DNA from: Acidimicrobiales bacterium
GTDB taxonomy: Bacteria > Actinomycetota > Acidimicrobiia > Acidimicrobiales > VFJN01
Assembly: GCA_035316325.1 (NCBI GenBank)
Contig: DATHJB010000050.1
Span: forward strand, 1-59,019
DNA: 59,019 nucleotides
Direction of reading: 5' to 3'
The stretch's first letter is position 1. Each line of letters opens with the position of its first letter. The translations under genes and the position numbers were made by a program. Below are positions 8,842 through 17,104 of this stretch, piece after piece. The notes below the pieces were generated by a model. That model saw only the letters and a list, made by a program, of their open reading frames with translations. It was not told where the DNA came from and did no database searches.

Positions 8842-9140
8842 TACGTGCGCTTACGGGCGACGAAGGCGGCGAGTCGCTCGACGGAGTCGAGGTTGTCGGC
8901 GACCAGCTCGTCGTCGTCGACGACGATGCCGAACGACTCCTCCAGGAACGCCACGACCTCCATCACCCCGGTCGAGTCGACGATGCCGCTGTCGAGCAGC
9001 GACACGTCGGTCGCGAAGCCGTCGTCGTCGCCGAGCAGGAAGGTGTCGACGAGGAATGCCCGCACCCGCTGTGCGATCTCGCCGGTCGTGCCGCCGGTCT
9101 GGGTTGTCGCCGTCTCGGTGGAACCCGAGATCGAGGTCAT
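8841..9140 (-). CDS. Acyl carrier protein
   Basis: A 99-aa carrier protein. After a Thr/Ser-rich N-terminus of about 20 residues it shows the carrier helix pattern, with the phosphopantetheine serine S56 in 'SGIVDSTGVMEVV', a DST variant of the usual DSL. The motif 'VVAFLEESFGIVVDDDEL' resembles stand-alone ACPs that work with AMP-forming ligases or amidotransferases more than the fatty-acid AcpP. The ATG at 9140 is preceded by GGAGGGCGG, a strong ribosome site. It is the first gene of an ACP-asnB-nadE cluster. Its stop codon TAG is formed at the junction with the MITE-like element. Confidence 0.85.
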   Translation of the reverse strand: MTSISGSTETATTQTGGTTGEIAQRVRAFLVDTFLLGDDDGFATDVSLLDSGIVDSTGVMEVVAFLEESFGIVVDDDELVADNLDSVERLAAFVARKRT

Positions 9141-9306
9141 TTCCGCCCTCCGCCTGGTGGTTGTCGTATTCCGCCCGCCCAGCTCGCCGCCAAGTCTGCC
9201 ACCCGGCCGAGGAGCTCTCCAACAGTGCGGAGGAAGGGCGCACGCACTGTAGTGCCTGCCCGAAAGTCGCGGGACCGCCTTCCGCCGGCTCGTAGCATGA
9301 CCCTCT
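9141..9306. promoter_or_regulatory. Divergent promoter region between the ACP gene and hom
   Basis: This 166-bp gap separates two divergent genes. On the plus strand TAGCAT (9293-9298) lies 8 nt before the hom GTG and suits a leaderless start. On the minus strand TTGGCG-17 nt-AATACG precedes the ACP gene, followed by a strong ribosome site. No leader peptide, T-box or threonine attenuator was found. Confidence 0.4.
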
Positions 9307-10599
9307 GTGACCTCCCCTGCTCCTGTCCGTGTCGGCGTTCTGGGCTGCGGCAACGTCGGCGCGGCGTTGGTGGAGCTGGTGCGCGGTCGTGCCGACGACG
9401 TCGCCGCCCGCACCGGCCTGCACCTCGAGGTCACCAAGGTGGCGGTGCGGAGCACGACCAAGGATCGGGGCGTCGACCTGGCGCCGGGCGTCCTCACCCA
9501 CGACGCCGCCGGCCTGGTGGTCGACCCGGAGATCGACGTGGTGGTCGAGGTGATCGGCGGCATCGAGCCCGCCCGTGAGCTGATCCTGGCTGCCATGAAG
9601 GCCGGCAAGCCGGTGGTCACGGCCAACAAGGAGCTGCTGGCCAACGTGGGGGCCGAGCTGTTCGTCGCGGCCGAGGAAGCCGGGGTCGACCTGCTGTTCG
9701 AGGCCGCGGTCGGCGGGGGCATCCCGGTGATCCGGCCGCTGCGGGAGTCGCTCGTCGGCGAGGAGATCCGCCGGGTGATGGGGATCGTCAACGGCACCAC
9801 CAACTACATCCTCACCCGCATGACCGAGGCGGGCGTGGCCTACGCCGACGCCCTCGCCGAGGCGCAGAGCCTGGGCTACGCCGAGCGTGACCCCACCGCC
9901 GATGTCGAGGGCTTCGACGCCGCCGCCAAGGCCGCCATCATCGCCTCGATCGCCTTCGGGTCGCGGGTCGTGGCCGGCGACGTCTACCACGAGGGCATCT
10001 CCGGCATCACCCCGACCGACGTCGCCTACGCCGCCAAGATGGGCTACGTCCTCAAGCTGCTCGCCATCGCCGAGCGGACGGCGGGCGGGGCGCTCGGCGT
10101 GCGGGTGCACCCGGCGATGGTGCCGGTGTCGCACCCCCTGGCCGCCGTGCGCGACAGCTTCAACGCCGTCTTCGTGGAGGGCGACGCCGTGGGCGAGCTG
10201 ATGTTCTACGGGCGGGGCGCGGGCGGGTTCCCCACGGCGAGCGCCGTGCTGGGCGACCTGGTCGACGCCGCCGTCAACCGTCACAAGGGCAGCCACGCCA
10301 GCATCGGCGCCCTGGCCAAGGCGGTGATCAGCCCGATCGACGAGGTGGAGAGCGCCTACTACCTCAACCTCGACGTGGTCGACCGACCCGGTGTGCTGGC
10401 CGCAGTGGCGGGGGTGTTCGGCGAGCACGGCGTGTCGATCCGCTCGATGGAGCAGGAGGGCCTGGGCGGGGAGGCCCGCCTGGTGTTCATCACCCACCTG
10501 GCCCGGGAGGCCGCCGTGCAGGCCACCCTGCGTGACCTCCACCACCTCGACGCCGTCGACCGCATCACGTCGGTGCTGCGGGTCATCGGGACCGACTGA
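9307..10599 (+). CDS. hom: Homoserine dehydrogenase
   Basis: Reduces aspartate semialdehyde to homoserine in the threonine/methionine branch. The 430-aa, monofunctional form (no aspartokinase domain) has the nucleotide site VGVLGCGNVG (residues 9-18), 'VTANKELLA', 'EAAVGGGIPVI' and the 'GIVNGTTNYIL' segment, with the substrate loop around 'GYAERDPTADVEG'. A C-terminal ACT domain (about 350-430, beginning 'YYLNLDVVDRPGVLA') implies feedback control by threonine. GTG at 9307 follows TAGCAT by 8 nt. thrC begins 8 bp downstream of its stop, so the two are one operon. Confidence 0.95.
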   Translation: MTSPAPVRVGVLGCGNVGAALVELVRGRADDVAARTGLHLEVTKVAVRSTTKDRGVDLAPGVLTHDAAGLVVDPEIDVVVEVIGGIEPARELILAAMKAGKPVVTANKELLANVGAELFVAAEEAGVDLLFEAAVGGGIPVIRPLRESLVGEEIRRVMGIVNGTTNYILTRMTEAGVAYADALAEAQSLGYAERDPTADVEGFDAAAKAAIIASIAFGSRVVAGDVYHEGISGITPTDVAYAAKMGYVLKLLAIAERTAGGALGVRVHPAMVPVSHPLAAVRDSFNAVFVEGDAVGELMFYGRGAGGFPTASAVLGDLVDAAVNRHKGSHASIGALAKAVISPIDEVESAYYLNLDVVDRPGVLAAVAGVFGEHGVSIRSMEQEGLGGEARLVFITHLAREAAVQATLRDLHHLDAVDRITSVLRVIGTD

Positions 10600-10607
10600 G
10601 GGGCGTG

Positions 10608-11972
10608 ATGAAGTACGTCTCCACTCGTGGGCAGGCGCCGGCGCTCGACTTCGCCGACGTGCTGCTGGCGGGGCCGGCCGTCGACGGCGGCTTGTACGTG
10701 CCGGAGTCGTGGCCGTCGCTGCCGGCCGACTGGGCGACGCCGCGGCCGTATCCGGCGCTGGCGGCCGACGTGGTGTGGCCCTACGTCGAGGGCGCTTTCG
10801 GGCGGGCCGACTTCGACGCCATGGTCGACTCGGCCTACGCCACCTTCGCCCACCCCGACGTGGTGCCGCTGGTCGAGGTGGAGCCCGGACTGTTCCTGAT
10901 GGAGCTGTTCCACGGGCCGACGCTGGCGTTCAAGGACGTGGCGCTGCAGCTCGTCGGCCGGATGTTCGACGCCGAGCTGTCCCGGCGGGGGGAGCGGGCC
11001 ACGATCGTGGTGGCGACGTCGGGCGACACGGGCTCGGCTGCCATCGCCGCCTGCGCCGGCCGCTCGACCCTCGACATCGTGGTGCTGCACCCGGCCGGCC
11101 GGGTGTCGGAGGTGCAGCGGCGGCAGATGACCACGGTCGACGCCCCCAACGTGGTGAACATCGCCGTCGAGGGGACGTTCGACGACTGCCAGGACCTGGT
11201 GAAGGCCCTCTTCGCCGATGCGGGGTTGCGTGAGCGGCTGCGGCTGTCGGCGATGAACTCCATCAACTGGGCGCGCATCGCCGCCCAGATCCCCTACTAC
11301 GTGGCCGCGGTGGCGGCGCTGGGGCCGTGCCGGGTGGCGGTGCCGAGCGGCAACTTCGGCAACATCCTGGCGGGCTGGATCGCCCGGCGGGGCGGAGCGC
11401 CGATCGAGCAGCTGATCGTGGGGTCGAACCGGAACGACATCCTGGCCCGGTGGGTGACGACCGGAGCCCTGGTGGCCGAGACCGTCGAGCCGACGCTCAG
11501 CCCGAGCATGGACATCCAGGTATCGTCGAACCACGAGCGCCTGCTGTTCGAGCTCTCGGGGCGTGACGGTGCGGCCACGGCCGAGTGGATGACCCGCTTC
11601 CGTCAACTGGGCTCGGTGGAGGTGCCGGTCGACCCGGTGTTCGCCGCCGCGTCGATCGACGACGCCGCCACCATCGCCGAGATGCGCGACCTCCACCGCC
11701 GCACCGGCTACCTGGCCGACCCCCACACGGCGGTCGGCGTGGCCGCGGCCCGCGCTGCTGGCGCCTACCCCGGCGACCTGCCGGTGGTCTGCATGGCCAC
11801 CGCCCACCCCGCCAAGTTCCCCGACCCCGTCGAAGCCGCTACCGCCACCCGCCCCCGGTTACCCGACCACCTTGCCGACATCCTGACCCTCCCCGAGCGC
11901 TACGACGTCCTCCCCGCCGACCTCGAGGCGCTCAAGTCCTTCCTCGCGGCCCGCCTGACCCCCCGTGAGTGA
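10608..11972 (+). CDS. thrC: Threonine synthase
   Basis: Converts O-phosphohomoserine to threonine with PLP. The 454-aa protein has the long-form N-terminus ('KYVSTRG'), the PLP lysine K109 in 'LAFKDVALQL', the 'VATSGDTGSAA' phosphate loop and 'VPSGNFGNILAG'. Length fits the E. coli/yeast-like class and not the short plant-like class. ATG at 10608 has GAGGGG just upstream, so it is preferred over GTG at 10605. It follows hom by 8 bp and overlaps the next gene. No thrB-type GHMP homoserine kinase is nearby; see the ApgM-family gene downstream. Confidence 0.94.
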   Translation: MKYVSTRGQAPALDFADVLLAGPAVDGGLYVPESWPSLPADWATPRPYPALAADVVWPYVEGAFGRADFDAMVDSAYATFAHPDVVPLVEVEPGLFLMELFHGPTLAFKDVALQLVGRMFDAELSRRGERATIVVATSGDTGSAAIAACAGRSTLDIVVLHPAGRVSEVQRRQMTTVDAPNVVNIAVEGTFDDCQDLVKALFADAGLRERLRLSAMNSINWARIAAQIPYYVAAVAALGPCRVAVPSGNFGNILAGWIARRGGAPIEQLIVGSNRNDILARWVTTGALVAETVEPTLSPSMDIQVSSNHERLLFELSGRDGAATAEWMTRFRQLGSVEVPVDPVFAAASIDDAATIAEMRDLHRRTGYLADPHTAVGVAAARAAGAYPGDLPVVCMATAHPAKFPDPVEAATATRPRLPDHLADILTLPERYDVLPADLEALKSFLAARLTPRE

Positions 11973-12477
11973 CCGGCTCACCGCCCGGCTGATGCCCACC
12001 TCATCGAGCCCGGACGAGCTGACGCGAGGGTGGGAGGCGGCATTCGACCTGGTGGTCGACCTCATGGCGTTCGCGCACATCGGCCTCGTCGGGAGCCGGA
12101 AGGTGGACGTCGACCTTCGAGCCGACTTCCGCCTGCTCCGGCAAGCTGCGGTGACGAGCGCTCCCGAGCAGCTACCGGCGCTCGACGGTCCCCGGCCGCT
12201 AGGGACCCATGTCGAGCTCGACGATGCGCAGGTCATCGCCGCTCTGCGTGGACTCGGACCCCACGTCCTGAACGTGTGCATCTACTCCGAGCCGGACCGA
12301 GCCCTCATCCAGGCCTCAGGCATCGCCGCAGCGTCACCGTTGGTCGACTTCGACGATTTCGGCGACGTCCTGCATCTCGACGTCCCCCGCGGCGTCGTCA
12401 CTCGATCGCTCGGTGGTGAGTGGACCTCGCCGGCTCTCCAAGTGTGGCTCGACCGGGCTGCTGTCGGGACTGTCTGA
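11965..12477 (+). CDS. Hypothetical protein in the threonine gene group
   Basis: An unrecognised 170-aa protein that starts at GTG 11965, overlapping the thrC stop by 8 bp; ATG at 11992 is an alternative. It appears soluble with no signal peptide or membrane segment, and has a C-terminal acidic stretch ('VDFDDFGDVLHLDVP'). Codon choice is less GC-biased than in neighbours (cga, tca and gat codons appear), which may mark later arrival. Position between thrC and the ApgM gene suggests co-transcription, but no functional motif is visible. Confidence 0.55.
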   Translation: MSDRLTARLMPTSSSPDELTRGWEAAFDLVVDLMAFAHIGLVGSRKVDVDLRADFRLLRQAAVTSAPEQLPALDGPRPLGTHVELDDAQVIAALRGLGPHVLNVCIYSEPDRALIQASGIAAASPLVDFDDFGDVLHLDVPRGVVTRSLGGEWTSPALQVWLDRAAVGTV

Positions 12478-12508
12478 GGTCGGCGTGCGAGCTGCGAGAC
12501 TGCGGAGC

Positions 12509-13669
12509 GTGAAGTACGTGATCTGTGTGCCGGACGGGTGTGCGGACGAACCGATCGAGGAGCTGGGTGGGCGGACGCCGTTGGAGGCGGCGGCGATGCC
12601 GAACCTGGCGAAGCTGGCCGCCCGGGGGGAGGTCGGACGGGCCGCGGTGATCCCGGAGGGGATGCCGCCGGGGAGCGACGTGGGCAACATGTCGATCCTC
12701 GGGTACGACCCCGCCGGCTACCACACCGGCCGGGCGCCGATCGAGGCCGCCGCCATGGGCCTTCGACTGCGCCCCGACCAGGTCGCCTACCGCTGCAACC
12801 TCGCCACCGTCGACGCCGCCACGGGCACCATGGTCGACTTCGCCGGCGGCCACCCCTCCACCGAGGCCGCCGCCGAGGTGGTCCGGGCGCTCGACGCCGA
12901 GATCGGCCAGGGCGCCGGCGCCGAGGTCGCCTTCCACCCCGGCGTCCAGTACCGCCACATCATGGTGGCGCCCGCCGCGCTGGGCGACGCCGAGTGCGTC
13001 CCGCCCCACGACCTCACCGGCAAGCCGATCGTCCTCCCCCAGGGCCCCGCCGCCCCCCGCCTCACCGAGCTGATGGACGCCAGCCGCCCGGTCCTCGAGC
13101 GCTTCGACCTGGCCGCCAACCAGATCTGGCTCTGGGGCCAGGGCGCCCAGCCGCAGCTCCCGTCGTTCGCCGAGGCGAACAGGGGCCTGACCGGGGCGCT
13201 GTGCACCGCGGTCGACCTGATCCGGGGCCTCGGCGTGCTCACCGGCATGGAGGTGGTCGAGGTGCCGGGCGCCACCGGCTGGTTCGACACCGACTACGAG
13301 GGCAAGCGCGACGCTGCGCTCCGCACCCTGGCCGACGGCGCCGACGTGTTCCTCCTCCACGTCGAGGCCACCGACGAGGCCGGTCACGCCGGCAACCTCG
13401 AGGAGAAGGTGGCGGCGCTCGAGGCCTGGGATCGGCGCATCCTGGCGGGTCTCGTCGAGGGCCTCGACGACCTGGGGGAGTGGCGTCTCCTGCTCCTTCC
13501 CGACCATCCGACGCCCGTCCGGCTGCGCACCCACACGTCCGATTCCGTCCCGTATCTGTTGGTGGATCGCGACCTCGACGGCCCCGGCGGGGTGTATTCC
13601 GAGCCCGCCACGGCATCGGCGGAAACGGTCCCCGGTCACCACCTCCTGGGGCGGTTGCTGGCGCGCTGA
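12509..13669 (+). CDS. ApgM-family phosphoglycerate mutase / putative homoserine kinase analogue
   Basis: A 386-aa member of the archaeal-type cofactor-independent phosphoglycerate mutase family (COG3635, alkaline-phosphatase fold). The N-terminal 'PDGCADEP' supplies a metal aspartate and 'GSDVGNMS' the nucleophilic serine (S56); 'HVEATDEAGH' near 290 carries further metal ligands. COG3635 members next to hom and thrC have been predicted to be functional analogues of homoserine kinase, and here the gene closes the hom-thrC group while no thrB is present. GTG at 12509 is chosen because the product then begins MKYVICVPDG as in the family; GAGACT lies 7 nt upstream. Glycolytic mutase activity remains possible. 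Confidence 0.82.
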   Translation: MKYVICVPDGCADEPIEELGGRTPLEAAAMPNLAKLAARGEVGRAAVIPEGMPPGSDVGNMSILGYDPAGYHTGRAPIEAAAMGLRLRPDQVAYRCNLATVDAATGTMVDFAGGHPSTEAAAEVVRALDAEIGQGAGAEVAFHPGVQYRHIMVAPAALGDAECVPPHDLTGKPIVLPQGPAAPRLTELMDASRPVLERFDLAANQIWLWGQGAQPQLPSFAEANRGLTGALCTAVDLIRGLGVLTGMEVVEVPGATGWFDTDYEGKRDAALRTLADGADVFLLHVEATDEAGHAGNLEEKVAALEAWDRRILAGLVEGLDDLGEWRLLLLPDHPTPVRLRTHTSDSVPYLLVDRDLDGPGGVYSEPATASAETVPGHHLLGRLLAR

Positions 13670-13911
13670 GTGGGGTACCGAGGCTGATGCGAATGTTTCG
13701 ACGTCGAGGTGGGTCGCGCTACAGTGCTGATGTTCTGCCGGGGGGCACCGCTCCTGACTCAATGATGAGCGGGTAACCGAGCGCTCGCCCTCGGACGTGG
13801 AGCAGCCCCTCTTCCGGACCCCCGTTAGCGGCTGCACAGGTTTCCCGTTCCCAGCAGCTCACCGGCGTCCGAAGTCGGTTCCCCACAAAGCCAAGTGAGG
13901 TACGTCCCCTG
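13670..13911 (+). promoter_or_regulatory. Promoter and long leader of rho
   Basis: This 242-bp gap contains TTCGAC (13697-13702), a 17-nt spacer and TACAGT (13720-13725), a plausible housekeeping promoter giving a leader of about 180 nt. The leader has C-rich, G-poor stretches such as CAGCCCCTCTTCC that could bind Rho itself, consistent with known rho autoregulation. A possible 11-codon upstream ORF runs from ATG 13730 to TGA 13765. Confidence 0.5.
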
Positions 13912-15834
13912 ATGAGCGTGGAGTCCACGACGCTCGAACGGTCGGCCCTTGAGGGCAAAGACCGTGATGAGCTCACGACCATCGCCCAAGCGCTCGGTGG
14001 CCAGATCCGGCCGAGAGCGCGCAAAGCCGAGATCGTCCAGTTGATCCTCGAGCTGACCGGCGTCGAGTCCCGCGCCGCCGCGCCCGACGGAGGTACGCCT
14101 GTGCCCCAGGACACCGCTCCCGACAGCCCGGCCGAGGCGACACCCACCGAGGCGTCGACCACGGCCGACAGCGCCGAGACCTCGTCCCCGGCACCTCCCG
14201 AGGCGGCTGCACCGGCCGAGCCCGATGCCGCCGACGCGGAGACGCCGGACGCGGGCGACGAGAAGGCCAACGGCAAGACCGAGGTCGAGGCCGACAACCC
14301 CGCTCCCGCCGACGCCAACCTGTTCAGCGACGCCGGGGCGAGCGACAGCGACAGCGACACCGCCAATGAAGTCGACGCCGGCACCGCCAGCGAGGCCAAG
14401 CCCACCGAGCGGAAGCCCGAGGGGCGCAACGGAGGCCGGGCGGAGCGCAACGGCCAGGGCCAGAAGGCCGAGTCCCAGAAGCCCCAGGGCGCCCAGCCCC
14501 AGCCGCAGTCCCAGAGCCAGCCGCAAGGCCGAGGCCAGGGTCAGAGCCAGGGCGGCGACCAGGGTGGCGACCAGGGCGACGGGGATCAGGGCAACCGCCG
14601 TCGCCGTCGCCGGGGACGCAGCCGGGGTGAGACGGGTAGCGGTGGTGGCAGCGGCAGCCCGCAGGTGGAGGAGTACTCGGGCGAGCCGGTCGAGGTCGAG
14701 GGTCTGCTCGACCTGCGCGACGACGGCTACGGCTTCCTGCGGGTGAAGGGCTCGCTGCCCTCCAAGGACGACATCTACGTGTCGGTCAAGCAGGCCCGCC
14801 AGTTCGGCCTGCGCAAGGGCGACCAGCTCAAGGGCGCCAGCCGCCCGGCGCTGCGCAACGAGAAGAACCCGGCGCTGCTGCGGATCGACCAGGTGAACGG
14901 CGTCGATCCCGAGCAGGCCAAGAAGCGGCCCAAGTTCGAGGACCTCACGCCGCTGTTCCCCGACGAGAAGCTCAGCCTCGAGCTGTCCGACGACCCGGGC
15001 AACATGACCGCCCGCATCATCGACCTCATCTCGCCCATCGGGAAGGGCCAGCGCGGCCTCATCGTGTCGCCCCCCAAGGCCGGCAAGACGCACATCGTCA
15101 AGCAGATCGTCCGCTCGATCGAGGTGAACAACCCCGAGGTCAAGCTGATGGTGCTGCTGGTCGACGAGCGGCCCGAAGAGGTCACCGACATGCGTCGCTG
15201 GCTGCGCAACCCCACCAGCGAGGCCGTGGCGTCCACGTTCGACCGCCCGGCCGACGAGCACACCCAGATCGCCGAGCTGACCATCGAGCGGGCCAAGCGC
15301 CTGGTCGAGGACGGCAAGGACGTCGTCATCGTGCTCGACGGCATCACCCGCCTGGCCCGGGCCTACAACCTGGCGGCCCCGGCGACGGGCCGGATCATGT
15401 CCGGCGGCGTCGACTCGGGCGCCCTCTACCCGCCGAAGAAGTTCTTCGGTGCGGCCCGCAACGTGGAGGAGGGTGGCTCGCTCACCATCCTGGCCACGGC
15501 CCTGGTGGAGACCGGCTCGAAGATGGACGAGGTGATCTTCGAGGAGTTCAAGGGCACCGGCAACATGGAGCTGCGGCTCGACCGCCGGCTCGCCGAGCGA
15601 CGGGTGTTCCCGGCCATCGACGTCGACGCCAGCTCCACCCGCCACGAGGAGCTGCTCTTCCAGCGCAACCAGCTCCAGCTGGTGTGGGCGCTGCGCCGGG
15701 TGCTGTCGGGGCTCGCCTCGAGCGACGGCGGGAATTCGGCGGCGTTGGAGCTGTTGAAGGACCGGATGAACACGTTCCGCACGAACGACGAGTTCCTCGC
15801 CGAGGTTGCGAAGAACCGCCTGGCAGCGGGATAA
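13912..15834 (+). CDS. rho: Transcription termination factor Rho
   Basis: Hexameric RNA helicase that ends transcription. The 640-aa protein has an N-terminal Rho_N helical domain (about 1-50), then roughly 190 residues of low-complexity sequence: first Ala/Glu/Asp/Pro-rich, then Gln/Gly-rich, ending in an Arg cluster (NRRRRRRGR). The cold-shock RNA-binding domain begins near 260 ('[15 protein letters not shown]'). The ATPase core has Walker A PKAGKT (388-393), Walker B '[13 protein letters not shown]' (aspartate at 476) and the Q/R-loop region '[14 protein letters not shown]'. The insertion makes it far longer than the 419-aa E. coli protein, as in other actinobacteria. It is followed by rpmE. 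Confidence 0.95.
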   Translation: MSVESTTLERSALEGKDRDELTTIAQALGGQIRPRARKAEIVQLILELTGVESRAAAPDGGTPVPQDTAPDSPAEATPTEASTTADSAETSSPAPPEAAAPAEPDAADAETPDAGDEKANGKTEVEADNPAPADANLFSDAGASDSDSDTANEVDAGTASEAKPTERKPEGRNGGRAERNGQGQKAESQKPQGAQPQPQSQSQPQGRGQGQSQGGDQGGDQGDGDQGNRRRRRRGRSRGETGSGGGSGSPQVEEYSGEPVEVEGLLDLRDDGYGFLRVKGSLPSKDDIYVSVKQARQFGLRKGDQLKGASRPALRNEKNPALLRIDQVNGVDPEQAKKRPKFEDLTPLFPDEKLSLELSDDPGNMTARIIDLISPIGKGQRGLIVSPPKAGKTHIVKQIVRSIEVNNPEVKLMVLLVDERPEEVTDMRRWLRNPTSEAVASTFDRPADEHTQIAELTIERAKRLVEDGKDVVIVLDGITRLARAYNLAAPATGRIMSGGVDSGALYPPKKFFGAARNVEEGGSLTILATALVETGSKMDEVIFEEFKGTGNMELRLDRRLAERRVFPAIDVDASSTRHEELLFQRNQLQLVWALRRVLSGLASSDGGNSAALELLKDRMNTFRTNDEFLAEVAKNRLAAG

Positions 15835-15869
15835 CCTGCGAGACCCCTGTAGATCGAAAGACGGACATC

Positions 15870-16079
15870 ATGAAGGCTGGCATCCATCCCAACTACGTGG
15901 TCGCAACCGTGAAGTGCTCCTGCGGCAACACGTTCGAGACCCGCTCCACCCAGGCCGACCTGCACGTCGAGCTGTGCAGCGAGTGCCATCCCTTCTACAC
16001 CGGCAAGCAGAAGCTGGTCGACACCGGCGGTCGCATCGACCGCTTCGAGCGTCGCTACGGCAAGCGCAAGTCGGCATAG
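15870..16079 (+). CDS. rpmE: 50S ribosomal protein bL31, zinc-binding form
   Basis: A 69-aa ribosomal protein that helps bridge the subunits. C16, C18, C36 and C39 form the zinc ribbon (CSC...CSEC), so this is the C+ type and not the zinc-free paralogue made under zinc starvation. The N-terminus MKAGIHPNY and the C-terminal '[12 protein letters not shown]' are typical. It lies 35 bp downstream of rho, a common arrangement. Confidence 0.96.
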   Translation: MKAGIHPNYVVATVKCSCGNTFETRSTQADLHVELCSECHPFYTGKQKLVDTGGRIDRFERRYGKRKSA

Positions 16080-16104
16080 TCGTCAGTTCGTAGAAGTTCC
16101 TTCG

Positions 16105-17085
16105 CTGAACACCGAGCTGAAGCTCCAGGCGCTGGTTGCAGCGCGCTGGGGTGCGGGCAACCGGCGTAGCGAGTCGTTCCCCCTGGGTGCGGCCCTGCTG
16201 GAGCTCGCCGACGACGAGTACGAGACGGCCGCCTGGGTCTACCTCGCCGAGTCCCCCGACCGGGGGCTCGGCATGGCGCTGGCCTGGGCGGAGCGTCACG
16301 ACATCGACGACCTGCACGTCGTCGCCGACGCCGAGGCCGGCCTCCTGGCCCGCCGCGCCGCGCTGTTCGCCGAGAGCGTGCCCGTCGTGTGGCAGGTCAC
16401 GAAGACGGGCCTGGTCGAGGCCGAGCCGTCGCCACCCGAGCCGCGCAAGCCGTCGTCGGCCGCGCCCGAACTGGTCGACCTGCTGATCGACCAGGGACTG
16501 GAGCTGGTGGTCGAGCAGGGCATCGTGCGGGGCGAGGTGAACGGCCTCGAGCTCGCCCGCATCACCGGCGACCGGCTGGAGGTGGGCGTGGGCGCCGCCG
16601 ACCGGGAGCTGACGTCGATGGTCCACGGCGACTCGCCGCTGTCCGACCAGCTGGAGCGGGTGGCGAAGCTCGTGCGCGACCTGCGGCGCCCCGACGCCGA
16701 CCGGCACCCGCTCAACCAGCTGGTGCCCGAGCGCTGGCTGCGGGCCGAGCTGTGCCGCACCCCGAAGGCGATCGGGCTCACCAACCTGCGCCCTACCGAG
16801 AGCGCCCGTCCCCGCCGGGGGCTGCGGGAGCTCGACATCGCCGTCGCCGTGGGTGAGTCCGACGACGACGGCCGCCCGGTCGTGATCGCCTGCTCGGTCG
16901 GCATCGACCTCGACCTGGTCCCCGCCGCCGCCGACGCCCGCGCCGCCCTCGACCCCGACGCCGACCTGTGGCTGGTCCTCCCCGAACGCGACGACCACCC
17001 GTCGTCCCTGCGCATGGCGGCCCGCCTCCACGACCCCGCCCGCATCCTGAGCATCCCCGACACCTGGCGTTCCGGACTGGGTTGA
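16105..17085 (+). CDS. Conserved hypothetical protein with probable CTG start
   Basis: A protein of about 326 aa without a recognised domain. Coding frame and codon bias continue upstream of the first ATG (16273) without a stop, and the only start-like codon there that fits is CTG at 16105. TAGAAG (16091-16096) lies 8 nt before it, the same spacing as at hom and prfA. The N-terminal part is helical with tryptophans ('RWGAGNRRSE', 'AAWVYLAESP'), the middle has a Pro-rich hinge near 108-118, and the C-terminal part alternates strands and helices. It sits between rpmE and prfA and may be cotranscribed. Function unknown. Confidence 0.7.
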   Translation: MNTELKLQALVAARWGAGNRRSESFPLGAALLELADDEYETAAWVYLAESPDRGLGMALAWAERHDIDDLHVVADAEAGLLARRAALFAESVPVVWQVTKTGLVEAEPSPPEPRKPSSAAPELVDLLIDQGLELVVEQGIVRGEVNGLELARITGDRLEVGVGAADRELTSMVHGDSPLSDQLERVAKLVRDLRRPDADRHPLNQLVPERWLRAELCRTPKAIGLTNLRPTESARPRRGLRELDIAVAVGESDDDGRPVVIACSVGIDLDLVPAAADARAALDPDADLWLVLPERDDHPSSLRMAARLHDPARILSIPDTWRSGLG

Positions 17086-17104
17086 CCCGGTACCGTGGCG
17101 CGTT

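Noticed and set aside
9141-9306. Threonine attenuator or T-box in front of hom
   Set aside because: No Thr-rich leader peptide, no T-box core and no strong terminator hairpin could be found; a -10-like box close to the GTG argues for a leaderless start.
11965-12477. The small gene after thrC as a homoserine kinase
   Set aside because: It has no GHMP or other kinase motif and is too short; the ApgM-family gene is the better candidate.
14455-14625. Gln/Gly-rich coding repeats in rho as a DNA repeat or mobile element
   Set aside because: The DNA follows the reading frame and codon bias of rho with imperfect repeats, so it is a low-complexity protein segment.
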